Shown here piece after piece: positions 1-8,825 of a stretch of 64,000 bases of DNA. How positions within the stretch are numbered: position 1 is the stretch's first letter; each line of letters opens with the position of its first letter. The position numbers and the translations under genes are program-made. Source of the DNA: Huaxiibacter chinensis (GTDB lineage Bacteria; Pseudomonadota; Gammaproteobacteria; Enterobacterales; Enterobacteriaceae). The notes beneath the pieces are model-generated. The model saw nothing but the letters and a program-made list of their open reading frames with translations. It did no database searches and was not told the DNA's origin. Location: assembly GCF_022171985.1 (NCBI RefSeq), contig NZ_JAJVHF010000001.1, positions 558,001-622,000 on the forward strand. The letters run 5' to 3'.

Positions 1-981
1 CGCTGGCGCCATCTGGCTCAGGTAATCACACAGGGCATCACCAATACCCCGACGCGGCGGGTTCACCAGCACCAGCTCCGGCACGTTGTCCTGTCCGGTT
101 GCAAACTGTGTGGAGTCCAGCGCCTGAAAATGGAGCTGGGTTAAGCCCAGTTCTGCGGCGGATTGCTTCGCGCAGGCGATCGCTTCCGGCGAAATTTCGA
201 TGCCCGTCAGGGTCATGTCGGGCGTCGCGCAGTGCAGCCCAAATCCCCCGACGCCGCAGAAGAGATCCCACATGTGCCTGACCGGAAGCTGACGTACCCA
301 GTCGCGGGCCGTGGCGTACAGCTGGCTGGCGACTGCCGGGTTAGTCTGGAAGAAACTTTGCGGACGGATCCACAGTGGCACATCATTGAATTTTTCGGCC
401 AGCGCCTGGTGTTCGGTGAAAAAGATCTCTTTCTCCCCTTCCAGAATCGCCATATGAACCGGTTGAATATTGGCGGTCACCACCGTCAACTGCGGCAACT
501 GCTGCATAAGCCACGGCAGCGCAGCACGCAGCTGTTCCACCTTCGCTTCTGAACGCAGCACGAAACGCAGCATCATGCCTCCGTTGCGCTGGCTTTCGGT
601 CAGCAGAATGAACTTCAGCTCGCCGCGTTTGCGCTCGACGTTATATGGCGTCAGCCCTGCACGGGCGATAAAAGGTTTCAGTGCGGCAAAGACCGGCGCG
701 AACGAGGCAGGATAAAGCGGGCAATCCGTCAAATCTTCCGGCGTACCGTCGCGATGCAGCATGCCCAACAGCGGTTTTTCAACGCTGCCGCTGACCACCA
801 TTTTGGCTTTATTGCGAAAGCCCTGCTCGGGCCCGCTGACGGGTGCGCCCCACTCGCCCACGGTATGTTCCGCCAGCAGATGCTGCAGATCGCGCATTTT
901 GGCGGCGAGTTGTTGGGTGACCGGCTGTTCTATCCACTGACAGGAGCGGCAGCGACCGGCGTCATAGAGTGCGCACTGCAT
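1..981 (-). CDS. rlmC: 23S rRNA (uracil-747-C5) methyltransferase RlmC, 3' end cut by window edge
   Basis: The reading frame starts at the ATG at 981 ([14 protein letters not shown]...) and runs off the left edge after 327 codons, where the E. coli protein has about 375. Cysteines near the N-terminus (residues 3, 11, 14) fit the iron-sulfur cluster of the RumB/RlmC family. A SAM-binding motif ([12 protein letters not shown]) and a QTNP motif are visible in the second half. The catalytic cysteine and general base of the C-terminus lie outside the window. The family adds a 5-methyl group to U747 of 23S rRNA. It follows ybjO on the same strand, as in E. coli. Identification is firm; only the C-terminus is unseen. 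Confidence 0.95.
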   Translation of the reverse strand, partial: MQCALYDAGRCRSCQWIEQPVTQQLAAKMRDLQHLLAEHTVGEWGAPVSGPEQGFRNKAKMVVSGSVEKPLLGMLHRDGTPEDLTDCPLYPASFAPVFAALKPFIARAGLTPYNVERKRGELKFILLTESQRNGGMMLRFVLRSEAKVEQLRAALPWLMQQLPQLTVVTANIQPVHMAILEGEKEIFFTEHQALAEKFNDVPLWIRPQSFFQTNPAVASQLYATARDWVRQLPVRHMWDLFCGVGGFGLHCATPDMTLTGIEISPEAIACAKQSAAELGLTQLHFQALDSTQFATGQDNVPELVLVNPPRRGIGDALCDYLSQMAPA

Positions 982-1020
982 AGGAAAACCTTAAAAATAG
1001 CGGGGCTGCGATTATACACA

Positions 1021-1494
1021 TTATTGCAGCTGGAAAAACCGTCGGCTGGAAGCAGGCAAATACAGCAGGCACAGGACCAGCATATCCGGCAGTTTTTGCA
1101 TCATCAGCGAGTGAAAAATCTCTCGTTTTGACTCACCCGGAATGCTGAATAGCTCGGGATAACCGTAACCCAGCGACGCGGCCCACAGATAGACGGTGGC
1201 GATAACCTGGGTCAGCAGATAGCCCCATCGCGCCCAGTTGCGCCCTTTCACCAGCGAAAACGCGCAAAGGATTTCGATAAACACCAGCATCAGGCTGCTA
1301 AAAAAGACCAGCGTGAGCGTCCATGTCTGCACGCTGCGATGAATAAAGTCGCCCAGCCCCCGCATGCCCAGCGTGTTGAAAATCATCAACAGATCGAGGC
1401 AGCGAATCATAATAATGGCGAGCGCCGCCACCTGCACCAGCGCAGGGACGTTCAGTCGGGCATGCGAATAACGTGATTTAGTCAAGAATCCCAA
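1021..1494 (-). CDS. ybjO: inner membrane protein YbjO (DUF2593)
   Basis: Small hydrophobic protein with about three to four membrane segments, closely matching E. coli YbjO (for example IHRSVQTW and SLGYGYPELFSIPGESKREI). Its function is unknown. The longest open frame begins with GTG at 1542, but that start lies inside the hairpin that ends the pot operon. The TTG at 1494 has AGGGA about nine bases upstream and gives LGFLTKS..., lining up with the E. coli N-terminus (MEDETLGFFKK), so I place the start there (157 aa). It lies between potI and rlmC and probably has its own promoter or receives read-through. Confidence 0.82.
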   Translation of the reverse strand: MGFLTKSRYSHARLNVPALVQVAALAIIMIRCLDLLMIFNTLGMRGLGDFIHRSVQTWTLTLVFFSSLMLVFIEILCAFSLVKGRNWARWGYLLTQVIATVYLWAASLGYGYPELFSIPGESKREIFHSLMMQKLPDMLVLCLLYLPASSRRFFQLQ

Positions 1495-1508
1495 TGTTTT
1501 GCTTCCCT

Positions 1509-1537
1509 GAAAAACAGTGCCGCGACAGGCGCGGCAC
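1509..1537 (-). terminator. rho-independent terminator of the potFGHI operon
   Basis: On the minus strand GTGCCGCG, a five-base loop and CGCGGCAC form a perfect 8-bp stem, followed by TGTTTTTC. It begins about 20 bases after the potI stop codon. Confidence 0.8.
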
Positions 1538-1559
1538 TCCACTGGAAATTTTAAATGCT

Positions 1560-2405
1560 TCAGCCGCGTCTTGCACGCTGGATATCACGTACGCGCTGCT
1601 TTTCAGCCCTTGCCATCAGATACCAGGCGATAAAGCCGATGACTCCAACGACACCCAGGATAATCGACGCCAGGGCGTTGATCTCAGGGTTCACCCCCAT
1701 GCGCACGCTGGAGAAGACCAGCATCGGCAGCGTTGTTGCCCCCGGTCCGGAGACAAAGCTGGCGATAACCAGATCGTCAAGCGACAGGGTAAACGCCAGC
1801 AGCCAGCCGGAGATCACCGCAGGCATAATCATCGGCAAGGTGATGATGAAAAAGACCTTCAGCGGCGTAGCGCCTAGATCCATCGCGGCTTCTTCGATGG
1901 AGTGGTCCAGTTCGCGCAGACGAGACGAGATCACCACCGCGACATACGCGGTACAGAAGGTGACGTGCGCCAGCCAGATGGTCAGCATACCGCGATCGGC
2001 AGGCCAGCCAATGGCGTGCGCCAGCGCAACGAACAGCAACAGCAGAGACAGACCGGTGATGACATCGGGCATGACCAGCGGGGCCGTAATCATAAAAGCA
2101 AACCCCGTCGACCCACGGAAGCGGCCAAAACGCACCATCACCAGCGCGGCGATCGTCCCCAGAATACAGGCCATTGTCGCCGCACAGGCAGCAATGGTCA
2201 GACTCAGGCCTACCGCACTCATCATCGCATCATCGTGGAACAGTTCGCTGTACCAGCGCGTTGACCAGCCAGCCCACACTGTCACCAGTTTTGAACTGTT
2301 AAAGGAGTAGATAACCAGCATCAACATGGGGGCGTAGAGGAAGGTGAAGCCCATCACCAGGATCAGGATCCGCCACGGGGAACGCACGACCGGTAAGTTG
2401 TTCAT
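1560..2405 (-). CDS. potI: putrescine ABC transporter permease PotI
   Basis: 281-residue integral membrane protein with about six membrane segments. It carries the binding-protein-dependent permease EAA loop (EEAAMDLGATPLKVF..TLPMIMPAVISG). It is one of two permeases of the PotFGHI putrescine importer in the inner membrane. The start codon overlaps the potH stop by 4 bp, indicating translational coupling. Length and sequence match E. coli PotI throughout. Confidence 0.97.
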   Translation of the reverse strand: MNNLPVVRSPWRILILVMGFTFLYAPMLMLVIYSFNSSKLVTVWAGWSTRWYSELFHDDAMMSAVGLSLTIAACAATMACILGTIAALVMVRFGRFRGSTGFAFMITAPLVMPDVITGLSLLLLFVALAHAIGWPADRGMLTIWLAHVTFCTAYVAVVISSRLRELDHSIEEAAMDLGATPLKVFFIITLPMIMPAVISGWLLAFTLSLDDLVIASFVSGPGATTLPMLVFSSVRMGVNPEINALASIILGVVGVIGFIAWYLMARAEKQRVRDIQRARRG

Positions 2406-3355
2406 CCGTGATCTCCCATCTGTTTTTGCTGATGTTTATGGAACCACATGATCGGCACGATCAACAGCAGCAACATGACGATGGCCACCGCCGATGCCAC
2501 CGGCCAGTCGCGGTTATTAAAGAACTCCTGCCACAGCACGCGCCCAATCATGATGCTGTCCGGGCCGCCAAGCAGCTCGGGGATGACAAACTCCCCCACT
2601 GCCGGAATAAAGACCAGCATCGATCCGGCGATAATGCCCCCTTTGGTCAGGGGAACAATCACGCTAAAGAAGGTCTTCAGCGGACGCGCGCCCAGATCCA
2701 GCGACGCCTCGACCAGAGAGTAATCAATACGCGTCAGGGCGGTGTAAATCGGCAGCACCATAAACGGGAGATAGGCGTACACGATGCCGATATAGACCGC
2801 GAGGTTGGTGTGCAGGATGGTGAGCGGCTGATCGATAACGCCGAGCCACAGCAAAACGTTATTCAGCACCCCGTTGTTTTTCAGAATCCCCATCCAGGCA
2901 TACACGCGGATCAGGAATGAGGTCCAGGAGGGCAGAATCACCAGCAGCAGCAGTATATTGCGCGTGGAGGGTTTGCTGTGCGCCACCGCCCAGGCGAGCG
3001 GATAGCCCATTGCCAGGCAGCAAAGCGTCGAGATCCCTGCCACCTGCAACGACTGCAAATAGGCTTCGAAATAGAGCGGATCGTCCGTCAGCTGCAGGAA
3101 GTTACCCAGGTTGAGGGTCAGCGTCAGCTGCCCGTCCGCCCAGTCCAGCAGGTTGGTATAAGGCGGGATGGCCCGCGCCATTTCCGCCAGGCTGATTTTG
3201 AAGACAATCAGAAACGGCAGCAGGAACAGCAGAATCAGCCAGACGTATGGCAGGGCAATCACCAGCTTGCGCCCGTGCGCCATCTTCATACGCGTAAGCC
3301 AGTGGTTCAGCCCGCCCGATTTTCGCACGGCGGACGTGGGTTCAAGCATGTTCAT
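2402..3355 (-). CDS. potH: putrescine ABC transporter permease PotH
   Basis: 317-residue inner-membrane permease that pairs with PotI. The EAA motif is seen as VEASLDLGARPLKTFF followed by VPLTKGGIIAG. The N-terminal 35 residues are cytoplasmic and more divergent than the rest, as in other enterobacteria. It starts 9 bp after potG ends and overlaps potI by 4 bp, so the three genes are one transcription unit. Confidence 0.97.
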   Translation of the reverse strand: MNMLEPTSAVRKSGGLNHWLTRMKMAHGRKLVIALPYVWLILLFLLPFLIVFKISLAEMARAIPPYTNLLDWADGQLTLTLNLGNFLQLTDDPLYFEAYLQSLQVAGISTLCCLAMGYPLAWAVAHSKPSTRNILLLLVILPSWTSFLIRVYAWMGILKNNGVLNNVLLWLGVIDQPLTILHTNLAVYIGIVYAYLPFMVLPIYTALTRIDYSLVEASLDLGARPLKTFFSVIVPLTKGGIIAGSMLVFIPAVGEFVIPELLGGPDSIMIGRVLWQEFFNNRDWPVASAVAIVMLLLLIVPIMWFHKHQQKQMGDHG

Positions 3356-3364
3356 CGCCGCTCC

Positions 3365-4498
3365 TTATACCGTTAGCACGACGCAACTGTCCGCATCCCA
3401 GCACAGACTCACTTCATCGCCCCAGGTGGGCAGCCCCTTCCGGTAGCGATGTTCATTTTGCAGCTGAGCGCTGATCATCTGGCCACTTTTCAGGCGGACG
3501 TGATAAATGGAGAGATCGCCCAGATAGGCGATATGGACCACTTCGCCGACGGCAAAATTATAGCCATCAGCAGGCGGCTCATCGCAGAGCATGATTTTTT
3601 CAGGGCGCAGTGCCACATAGACTGGCACGTTGTCCACCACCGAGGCATCCGGGTCGACCTTCAGGGGATGCACCAGACCCGGCGATTCAATAACCAGCCC
3701 GTCATCCTGACGCTCTTTTAACAGGCCTTCGAACACGTTAACCGAGCCGATAAACTCGGCGCTGTAGCGGGTAGTCGGGTGTTCGTAGATCTCTTCGGGC
3801 TCGCCGATCTGCACGAACTTCCCGCGATTCATGATCGCAATACGCCCGGCCATCGTCATGGCTTCTTCCTGATCGTGGGTCACCATCACGCAGGTCGCCC
3901 CCACACGCTCCAGAATATCCACCACTTCCAGCTGCATACGGTCGCGCAGTTTTTTATCCAGCGCGCCCATCGGTTCATCCAGCAGCAGCAGTTTTGGACG
4001 CTTCGCCAGACTGCGGGCCAGCGCCACGCGCTGGCGTTGTCCGCCAGAGAGCTGGTGCGGTTTACGCTTCGCGAACTCCTGCATATGTACCAGGCTCAGC
4101 ATCTCGGCCACGCGGGCGGTGATTTCCGCCTTTGGCAGCTTGTCCTGCTTCAGGCCAAAAGCGATATTCTGCTCGACCGTCATATGCGGAAAGAGCGCGT
4201 AAGACTGGAACATCATATTGATCGGGCGCTGGTACGGCGGCACGCTGGAGAGGTCGACACCGTCCAGCACGATTTGCCCGGCGGTAGGTTGTTCAAATCC
4301 TGCCAGCATACGGAGCAGCGTCGATTTACCGCAGCCGGATGCTCCCAGGAGCGCAAAAATCTCACCTTTATAAATCGTCAGGCTGACATCATCCACGGCG
4401 TGCTGCCCGTCGAAGGATTTGGTCAGGTTGCGGATTTCGAGCAGCGGCGTTAACGCTTTACCGACTTTCGCCTGCGGGCGGGGGATCGCATCATTCAC
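3365..4498 (-). CDS. potG: putrescine ABC transporter ATP-binding protein PotG
   Basis: ATPase of the putrescine importer. Walker A is GASGCGKST, the signature is LSGGQRQRVALARSL, Walker B is LLLLDEPMGALD and the switch histidine is in VTHDQEEA. A C-terminal TOBE-like regulatory domain follows residue 240. The open frame extends to an ATG at 4522, but the GTG at 4498 is preceded by GGAG at a good distance and gives VNDAIPRPQAK..., the 377-residue E. coli length, so I use it. It is separated from potF by 140 bp containing hairpins, which may lower downstream expression relative to the binding protein. Confidence 0.96.
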   Translation of the reverse strand: MNDAIPRPQAKVGKALTPLLEIRNLTKSFDGQHAVDDVSLTIYKGEIFALLGASGCGKSTLLRMLAGFEQPTAGQIVLDGVDLSSVPPYQRPINMMFQSYALFPHMTVEQNIAFGLKQDKLPKAEITARVAEMLSLVHMQEFAKRKPHQLSGGQRQRVALARSLAKRPKLLLLDEPMGALDKKLRDRMQLEVVDILERVGATCVMVTHDQEEAMTMAGRIAIMNRGKFVQIGEPEEIYEHPTTRYSAEFIGSVNVFEGLLKERQDDGLVIESPGLVHPLKVDPDASVVDNVPVYVALRPEKIMLCDEPPADGYNFAVGEVVHIAYLGDLSIYHVRLKSGQMISAQLQNEHRYRKGLPTWGDEVSLCWDADSCVVLTV

Positions 4499-4519
4499 GG
4501 GGTGTTCTCCGGCAGAAAT

Positions 4520-4630
4520 CAAAACGGGTGCAAACGCACCATTCGGGTGCGCATCGCCGGGCCGTTTTCATGCGCCCGGCTGACGGGTTTGGTCGGCCCG
4601 GCAAGCAATAGCGCCCCGGGCCACGGTCTC
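4520..4630. repeat. GC-rich hairpin cluster between potF and potG (REP/BIME-like)
   Basis: The potF-potG gap holds GGTGC/GCACC and several GCCGGGC/GCCCGGC inverted repeats in close succession, resembling enterobacterial REP units. Such elements between a binding-protein gene and its transporter genes usually stabilise the upstream mRNA. Assignment to REP is by appearance only. Confidence 0.45.
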
Positions 4631-4638
4631 AAACGCCG

Positions 4639-5751
4639 TTATTTGCCGCTTTTCACCTTGGTCCACGCACGGGTACGCACGCGGTCAATTTTTGGATCCT
4701 GAACTTTCAGGGTGAACAGTTTGGCGAACACATCCGCTGGCGGATAGATTGCCGGGTTACTGCGAATCTCTTCGCTGACCAGCGGGACAGAAGCCTTGTT
4801 GCCGTTCGCGTAGTAAACGTGGTCGCTGATATGGGAGATCACATCCGGACGCATCAGGTAGTTGAGGAACTGATAGGCTTCGTCTTTGTTTTTGGCATCA
4901 GCGGGCATCGCAAAGACGTCGAAGAAGGCCAGCGCCCCCTCTTTCGGAATGAAGTAGGACACATTCACGCCATTTTTCGCCTCTTTCGCGCGATTCGCCG
5001 CCTGCCAGACATCGCCCGCCCAGCCGATCGCGACGCAGATATCGCCGTTTGCCAGGTCGTTAATGTACTGAGAAGAGTGGAAGTAGCGAATATTAGGACG
5101 CAGCTTCAGCAGCAGATCGGTCGCCGGGCCTGTGTAGTCGCTGGCCTGGCTGCTGTTAGGATCTTTACCCAGATAGTTAAGCACGGTGGCGAAAATCTCT
5201 TCCGGTGCGTCGAGGAACGACACGCCGCAGCTTTTCAGCTTCTCAAGGTTTTCCGGCTTCAGCACCACATCCCAGCTATCGAGTTTGACATCATTACCCA
5301 GCACAGCTTTTACTTTATCAACGTTATAGCCGATGCCGGTGGTCGCCCACAGGTAAGGCATGGCGTATTTGTTATCCGGATCGTGTTTGGCGACGAGCTT
5401 TAACACCTCTGGATCCAGATCTTTCCAGTTCGGTAATTTGCTTTTATCCAGCGGCTGGAACACCCCTGCCGTCAGCTGGCGTTCAAGGAAGCTTGCGGAC
5501 GGCACCACCAGGTCAAAGCCCGTGCTGCCTGCCATCAGTTTCCCTTCCAGAACTTCGTTGGAATCGAACACGTCATAGACGACTTTAATACCGGTCTCTT
5601 TTTCGAAATTCGCCACCGTATCGGGTGCAATATAGTCAGACCAGTTATAAACATGCAGCGTTTTTTGTTCCGCAGCGAGCGTGCCGGCAGAGACAGCCAT
5701 CAGAGCACCCGCAACCAGACCCGATAACCATTTTTTATTCAAGGCGATCAT
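4639..5751 (-). CDS. potF: putrescine-binding periplasmic protein PotF
   Basis: 370-residue substrate-binding protein. It has a Sec signal peptide (MIALNKKWLSGLVAGALMAV..GTLAA, cleavage near residue 26), then the spermidine/putrescine-binding fold starting at LHVYNWSDYIAPDT. The ligand-site segment GWAGDVWQA is present. It delivers putrescine to PotHI. It is the first gene of the potFGHI operon; AGAAGGA lies 8 bases before the ATG. Near-identical to the E. coli protein over its length. Confidence 0.97.
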   Translation of the reverse strand: MIALNKKWLSGLVAGALMAVSAGTLAAEQKTLHVYNWSDYIAPDTVANFEKETGIKVVYDVFDSNEVLEGKLMAGSTGFDLVVPSASFLERQLTAGVFQPLDKSKLPNWKDLDPEVLKLVAKHDPDNKYAMPYLWATTGIGYNVDKVKAVLGNDVKLDSWDVVLKPENLEKLKSCGVSFLDAPEEIFATVLNYLGKDPNSSQASDYTGPATDLLLKLRPNIRYFHSSQYINDLANGDICVAIGWAGDVWQAANRAKEAKNGVNVSYFIPKEGALAFFDVFAMPADAKNKDEAYQFLNYLMRPDVISHISDHVYYANGNKASVPLVSEEIRSNPAIYPPADVFAKLFTLKVQDPKIDRVRTRAWTKVKSGK

Positions 5752-5808
5752 ATCTTTATTCCTTCTGAAAGCTCGTTCCCAAACGAACTAATGTATGCGT
5801 TGGAAGAT

Positions 5809-5826
5809 ATGCAAGAATCGTGCATA
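5809..5826 (-). promoter_or_regulatory. possible sigma54 promoter of potF
   Basis: On the minus strand ATGCACG-ATTC-TTGCAT resembles the sigma54 consensus TGGCACG-N4-TTGCW: the -12 TTGC is intact but the -24 GG reads TG. It lies about 60 bases upstream of the potF ATG. As I recall, E. coli potFGHI belongs to the nitrogen-starvation (NtrC) regulon, which would fit. Weak by sequence alone. Confidence 0.35.
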
Positions 5827-6096
5827 TTTTGTCGCTCTGCCTGACGCAGAAGAAAAAACCGTTGGCGGTTTCCGCTCGCTTTTTTAAGCTTCGCAAGAAT
5901 AACTGTAGCCTCTGTCTGCTGCTATAGCTCTGCTTAAAAAACGCCTTTTATCAATTTTTTAAGCAAGAAGCGGCGACGTGATAAGGCAGATTGGCGCATG
6001 GAGTGGTGAAAAACGCTTTAAAGCGAGGCTAAAGGCAGCATAAACGCGGGAATTATGCAGTCGCGATGGCAGCGACTGCGTAGTAATGGAAAGGAA
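5827..6096. other. gene-free gap between ybjN and potF, with inverted repeats
   Basis: No convincing coding region. It contains an AT-rich inverted repeat with 10-base arms (GCTTAAAAAA at about 5932 and TTTTTTAAGC ending at about 5966), a further TTTTTTAAGC near 5881-5890, and an 8-bp GC stem (GCAGTCGC/GCGACTGC, about 6058-6080) just past ybjN that could act as a weak transcription end. Confidence 0.5.
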
Positions 6097-6579
6097 TCAG
6101 TGCAGAAATTGCTCAGGTGAATCACTATTCTCTTGTTCACCCTCTGCGGTATACAGAAGTTGGTGCGCGCTGGCTTCCAGCATCACCATTGACGTCTGCT
6201 CTTCGCTCTGGCGCATAAACCAGGCAAACTGCTTAAACGACAGCCCTGCCCCGGCGCATAAAGACTGGCAAACCACCAGCTTTGGCAGATTATCATCCTG
6301 TATGTCGAGAAACGCTTTCACCGTCAAAGAACTGGCATTGATCGCCGAGAGGTCGGACGCCAGCGCCAGCAGCGCGGACGGTTTCACTTCAGCTAACGCA
6401 GAGAACAGGATCACGTCATTAATCAGATCGATTTTGGCATCAAATACGCCATCGAAATTTTGCATATGCGGCAGATGCAGCGCCTTGCAGGAATCACACT
6501 CAAAAAAGGTGATGCCTGCTTCATCAAGCCACTTTCGCATCGTGTCCAGAGTCGGAACGATCTGTAAATCCATATCCAT
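6097..6579 (-). CDS. ybjN: YbjN family protein
   Basis: 160-residue cytoplasmic protein with the conserved YbjN core (FFECDSCKALHLPHMQNFDGVFDAKIDL, WFMRQSEEQ). The fold resembles type III secretion chaperones. In E. coli the gene affects motility, biofilm and stress tolerance, but no biochemical role is established. It follows rimK by 62 bp on the same strand, as in the E. coli ybjC-nfsA-rimK-ybjN unit. The first ~13 residues differ from E. coli, so the start could be ATG 6579 or 6573. Confidence 0.93.
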   Translation of the reverse strand: MDMDLQIVPTLDTMRKWLDEAGITFFECDSCKALHLPHMQNFDGVFDAKIDLINDVILFSALAEVKPSALLALASDLSAINASSLTVKAFLDIQDDNLPKLVVCQSLCAGAGLSFKQFAWFMRQSEEQTSMVMLEASAHQLLYTAEGEQENSDSPEQFLH

Positions 6580-6641
6580 TGCTGTGCAGCCTCTTCATAT
6601 CAACGTTACTTAGTTTACGCAAAAAGCGCGTGGCAATCTCG

Positions 6642-7544
6642 TTAGCCGCCCGTTTTCAGGCAGAATTCTGGGGTGGCCTGGCGTTCAATCCAGGCGATCA
6701 TTTTGCCTGCGATATCGATGCCCGTCGTCTTTTCGATGCCTTCAAGACCCGGAGAGGCGTTCACTTCCATCACCAGCGGCCCGCGATGGGCCCGCAGAAT
6801 ATCCACCCCTGCAATATCCAGCCCCAGCGTTTGCGCCGCTTTGATCGCAATTTCGCGTTCGCGTTCGGTGATCGCGGCGATTCTGGCAAGACCGCCACGG
6901 TGCAGGTTCGAGCGGAAATCGCCATTTTTAGCCTGGCGTTCAATGGCGGCGACCACTTCATCACCGACCACCAGACAGCGAATATCGCAGCCTTTCGCTT
7001 CTTCAATGTATTCCTGCACCAGGATGTGGGCGTTAAGCCCGCGAAAGGCATCGATGACGCTTTCCGCCGCCTGACGGGTTTCCGCCAGCACCACACCAAT
7101 GCCCTGGGTCCCTTCCACCAGCTTAACCACCAGCGGAGCGCCGCCGACCATGTCAATCAGATCGCTGGTGTCATCAGGCGAATGGGCAATCCCGGTGATC
7201 GGCAGATCTATCCCCTGTCGGGCGAGCAGTTGCAGGGAGCGCAGCTTGTCGCGTGCGCGGGTAATCGCAACTGATTCATTGAGCGGGTAGCTTCCCAGCA
7301 TTTCGAACTGTCGCAACGCTGCCGTCCCATAAAAGGTAATTTGCGAACCAATGCGGGGGATCACGGCATCGAAGTGCGGCAGATGGCGTCCTTTATAGTG
7401 AATGGACGACGCGGCCGGGCTGATGTTCATGTAGCACGATAGCGGATCGAGCACCTCGATCTGATGGCCGCGCTTATGTGCCGCCTCGAGCAGGCGCTTA
7501 CAAGAATAGAGCGTTCCATCCCGGGACAATATGGCAATTTTCAC
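6642..7544 (-). CDS. rimK: ribosomal protein S6 glutamate ligase RimK
   Basis: ATP-grasp ligase that adds glutamate residues to the C-terminus of ribosomal protein S6. Visible are the ATP-grasp core ([17 protein letters not shown]), the [12 protein letters not shown] strand and the Mg-binding end [14 protein letters not shown]. The open frame reaches 7583, but GTG at 7544 has GAGAGG six bases upstream and gives [15 protein letters not shown]..., exactly the E. coli start and 300-residue length. A hairpin with a T-run sits between nfsA and this gene. Confidence 0.96.
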   Translation of the reverse strand: MKIAILSRDGTLYSCKRLLEAAHKRGHQIEVLDPLSCYMNISPAASSIHYKGRHLPHFDAVIPRIGSQITFYGTAALRQFEMLGSYPLNESVAITRARDKLRSLQLLARQGIDLPITGIAHSPDDTSDLIDMVGGAPLVVKLVEGTQGIGVVLAETRQAAESVIDAFRGLNAHILVQEYIEEAKGCDIRCLVVGDEVVAAIERQAKNGDFRSNLHRGGLARIAAITEREREIAIKAAQTLGLDIAGVDILRAHRGPLVMEVNASPGLEGIEKTTGIDIAGKMIAWIERQATPEFCLKTGG

Positions 7545-7565
7545 CCTGCACCTCTCAAGACTTGA

Positions 7566-7593
7566 TAAAAGCCTGCGTATCATACACGCAGGC
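7566..7593 (-). terminator. intrinsic terminator or attenuator between nfsA and rimK
   Basis: On the minus strand GCCTGCGT, a 7-base loop and ACGCAGGC are followed by TTTTATC. It ends about 20 bases before the rimK start, so rimK expression from the nfsA promoter must read through it. Confidence 0.6.
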
Positions 7594-7611
7594 AGGCACA
7601 GGAAAAATGGG

Positions 7612-8334
7612 CTATCGCGTCGCCCAGCCCTGTTTATGCAAATAGTCGAGAATAAACGGGCGATTTTCTTTCACGATGGTGCGTCGGATGTGATCGCTCC
7701 AGGTATCACGACGATTGTTGCTGTCGCGCGTCATGTAGTAGTGCGCCAGCTCTTCGTCATAGTGCGCCAGCACGTCTGGATCGACAGGCTGATAGTGGTT
7801 TTCATGTACCAGCATCGCCGACGGCAGACGCGGTTTTACGTCCGGATTATCAGCTGGCCAGCCGAGGCACAGACCAAACAGAGGAAGCACATGTTTTGGC
7901 AACTCCAGCAGCTCGGTGACGGCCTCGATATTATTGCGCAGTCCCCCAATATACACGCCGCCCAGCCCCAGTGACTCAGCGGCAGTAAAGGCGTTTTGCG
8001 CCATCAGGGCGGTATCAACCACGCCCAGCAGGAGTTGCTCTGCCAGGCCAAGCTGCGCGTCAGGGCAGATTTGCAGGTGGCGATTAAAGTCGGCGCAGAA
8101 CACCCAGAATTCCGGCGCCTGAGCGACATGCTTTTGTCCGCCTGTCAGGGTCACCAGCTTCTCGCGCATCGCCTTATCGGTGATGCGAATAATAGAAGTG
8201 CACTGTAAAAAACTGGAGCTGGAAGTCCCCCTGGCTCCGTCGATAATCGCCTCACGCTGAGCGTCCGTTATGGGCTCGTCAGTGAAATGGCGAATCGAGC
8301 GATGTGAACGTAACAGGTCAATGGTAGGCGTCAT
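7612..8334 (-). CDS. nfsA: oxygen-insensitive NADPH nitroreductase NfsA
   Basis: FMN-dependent flavoprotein of the nitroreductase superfamily that reduces nitroaromatics and quinones in two-electron steps with NADPH. Family motifs are [12 protein letters not shown] at the N-terminus (FMN phosphate contact), [11 protein letters not shown], and [10 protein letters not shown]. The open frame extends to 8385, but the ATG at 8334 (MTPTIDLL) matches the E. coli start and 240-residue length. In E. coli ybjC precedes and overlaps nfsA; here the 186 bp up to grxA contain no ybjC, so nfsA is the first gene of the unit. Confidence 0.96.
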   Translation of the reverse strand: MTPTIDLLRSHRSIRHFTDEPITDAQREAIIDGARGTSSSSFLQCTSIIRITDKAMREKLVTLTGGQKHVAQAPEFWVFCADFNRHLQICPDAQLGLAEQLLLGVVDTALMAQNAFTAAESLGLGGVYIGGLRNNIEAVTELLELPKHVLPLFGLCLGWPADNPDVKPRLPSAMLVHENHYQPVDPDVLAHYDEELAHYYMTRDSNNRRDTWSDHIRRTIVKENRPFILDYLHKQGWATR

Positions 8335-8374
8335 TTGGTCTCTCTTTACTTGGGCTATACACGTAATGGCAGCC

Positions 8375-8402
8375 AGTATAGGCAAAGAAATCGCGGATGT
8401 AA
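8375..8402 (-). promoter_or_regulatory. candidate sigma70 promoter for nfsA
   Basis: Minus strand: TTACAT, 16-base spacer, TATACT, about 40 bases upstream of the nfsA ATG. I could not identify a convincing SoxS/MarA box. Confidence 0.4.
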
Positions 8403-8412
8403 TTGGCGAAAC

Positions 8413-8479
8413 ATAGCCAACAGGTATTAATGCGACAGGTAAAACCTGCTTTTCATGAGCAGGCGTTATCGTGCACTAT
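8413..8479 (+). promoter_or_regulatory. candidate OxyR site and promoter of grxA
   Basis: Four tetrads with seven-base gaps (ATAG-N7-GTAT-N7-ACAG-N7-CTGC, 8413-8449) follow the spacing of the OxyR consensus (ATAG/CTAT repeated). They are followed by a -35-like TTTCAT (8451-8456), a 17-base spacer and CACTAT (8474-8479). grxA is a classical OxyR target in E. coli. The last tetrad is poor. Confidence 0.45.
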
Positions 8480-8520
8480 AGGCGTTATTCGCCGTCTGGC
8501 TGACGTTTCAGGAGAGAAAT

Positions 8521-8790
8521 ATGTTTGCAGTAATTTTTGGACGCCCGGGATGCCCTTTTTGCGTACGCGCTAAAGAACTGGCAGAAAAACTGACCGCTGA
8601 GCGTGATGACTTTAACTTCCGTTATGTGGATATCCACGCGGAAGGGATCAGCAAAGCTGACCTGGAAAAAACCGTGGGTAAACCGGTTGAAACCGTTCCG
8701 CAGATTTTCCTCGATCAGAAACACATTGGCGGCTGCACCGATTTTGAAGCCTACGCCAAAGAAAATCTGGGCCTTTTTGCCGCTCAGTAA
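8521..8790 (+). CDS. grxA: glutaredoxin 1
   Basis: 89-residue thioredoxin-fold protein that uses glutathione to reduce ribonucleotide reductase, PAPS reductase and OxyR. The active site is GCPFC (residues 10-14), and the cis-proline/GSH-binding segment TVPQIFLDQKHIGG is present. E. coli GrxA has CPYC, so the tyrosine is replaced by phenylalanine here. AGGAG lies 7 bases before the ATG. It is divergent from nfsA and followed by a strong terminator. Confidence 0.97.
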   Translation: MFAVIFGRPGCPFCVRAKELAEKLTAERDDFNFRYVDIHAEGISKADLEKTVGKPVETVPQIFLDQKHIGGCTDFEAYAKENLGLFAAQ

Positions 8791-8796
8791 TGTCAT

Positions 8797-8825
8797 GACG
8801 CCCTCGAATGAGGGCGTTTTTATTT
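8797..8825 (+). terminator. grxA terminator
   Basis: ACGCCCTC, loop GAAT, GAGGGCGT followed by TTTTATT. The T-run overlaps the stop codon of convergent ybjM. Confidence 0.88.
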
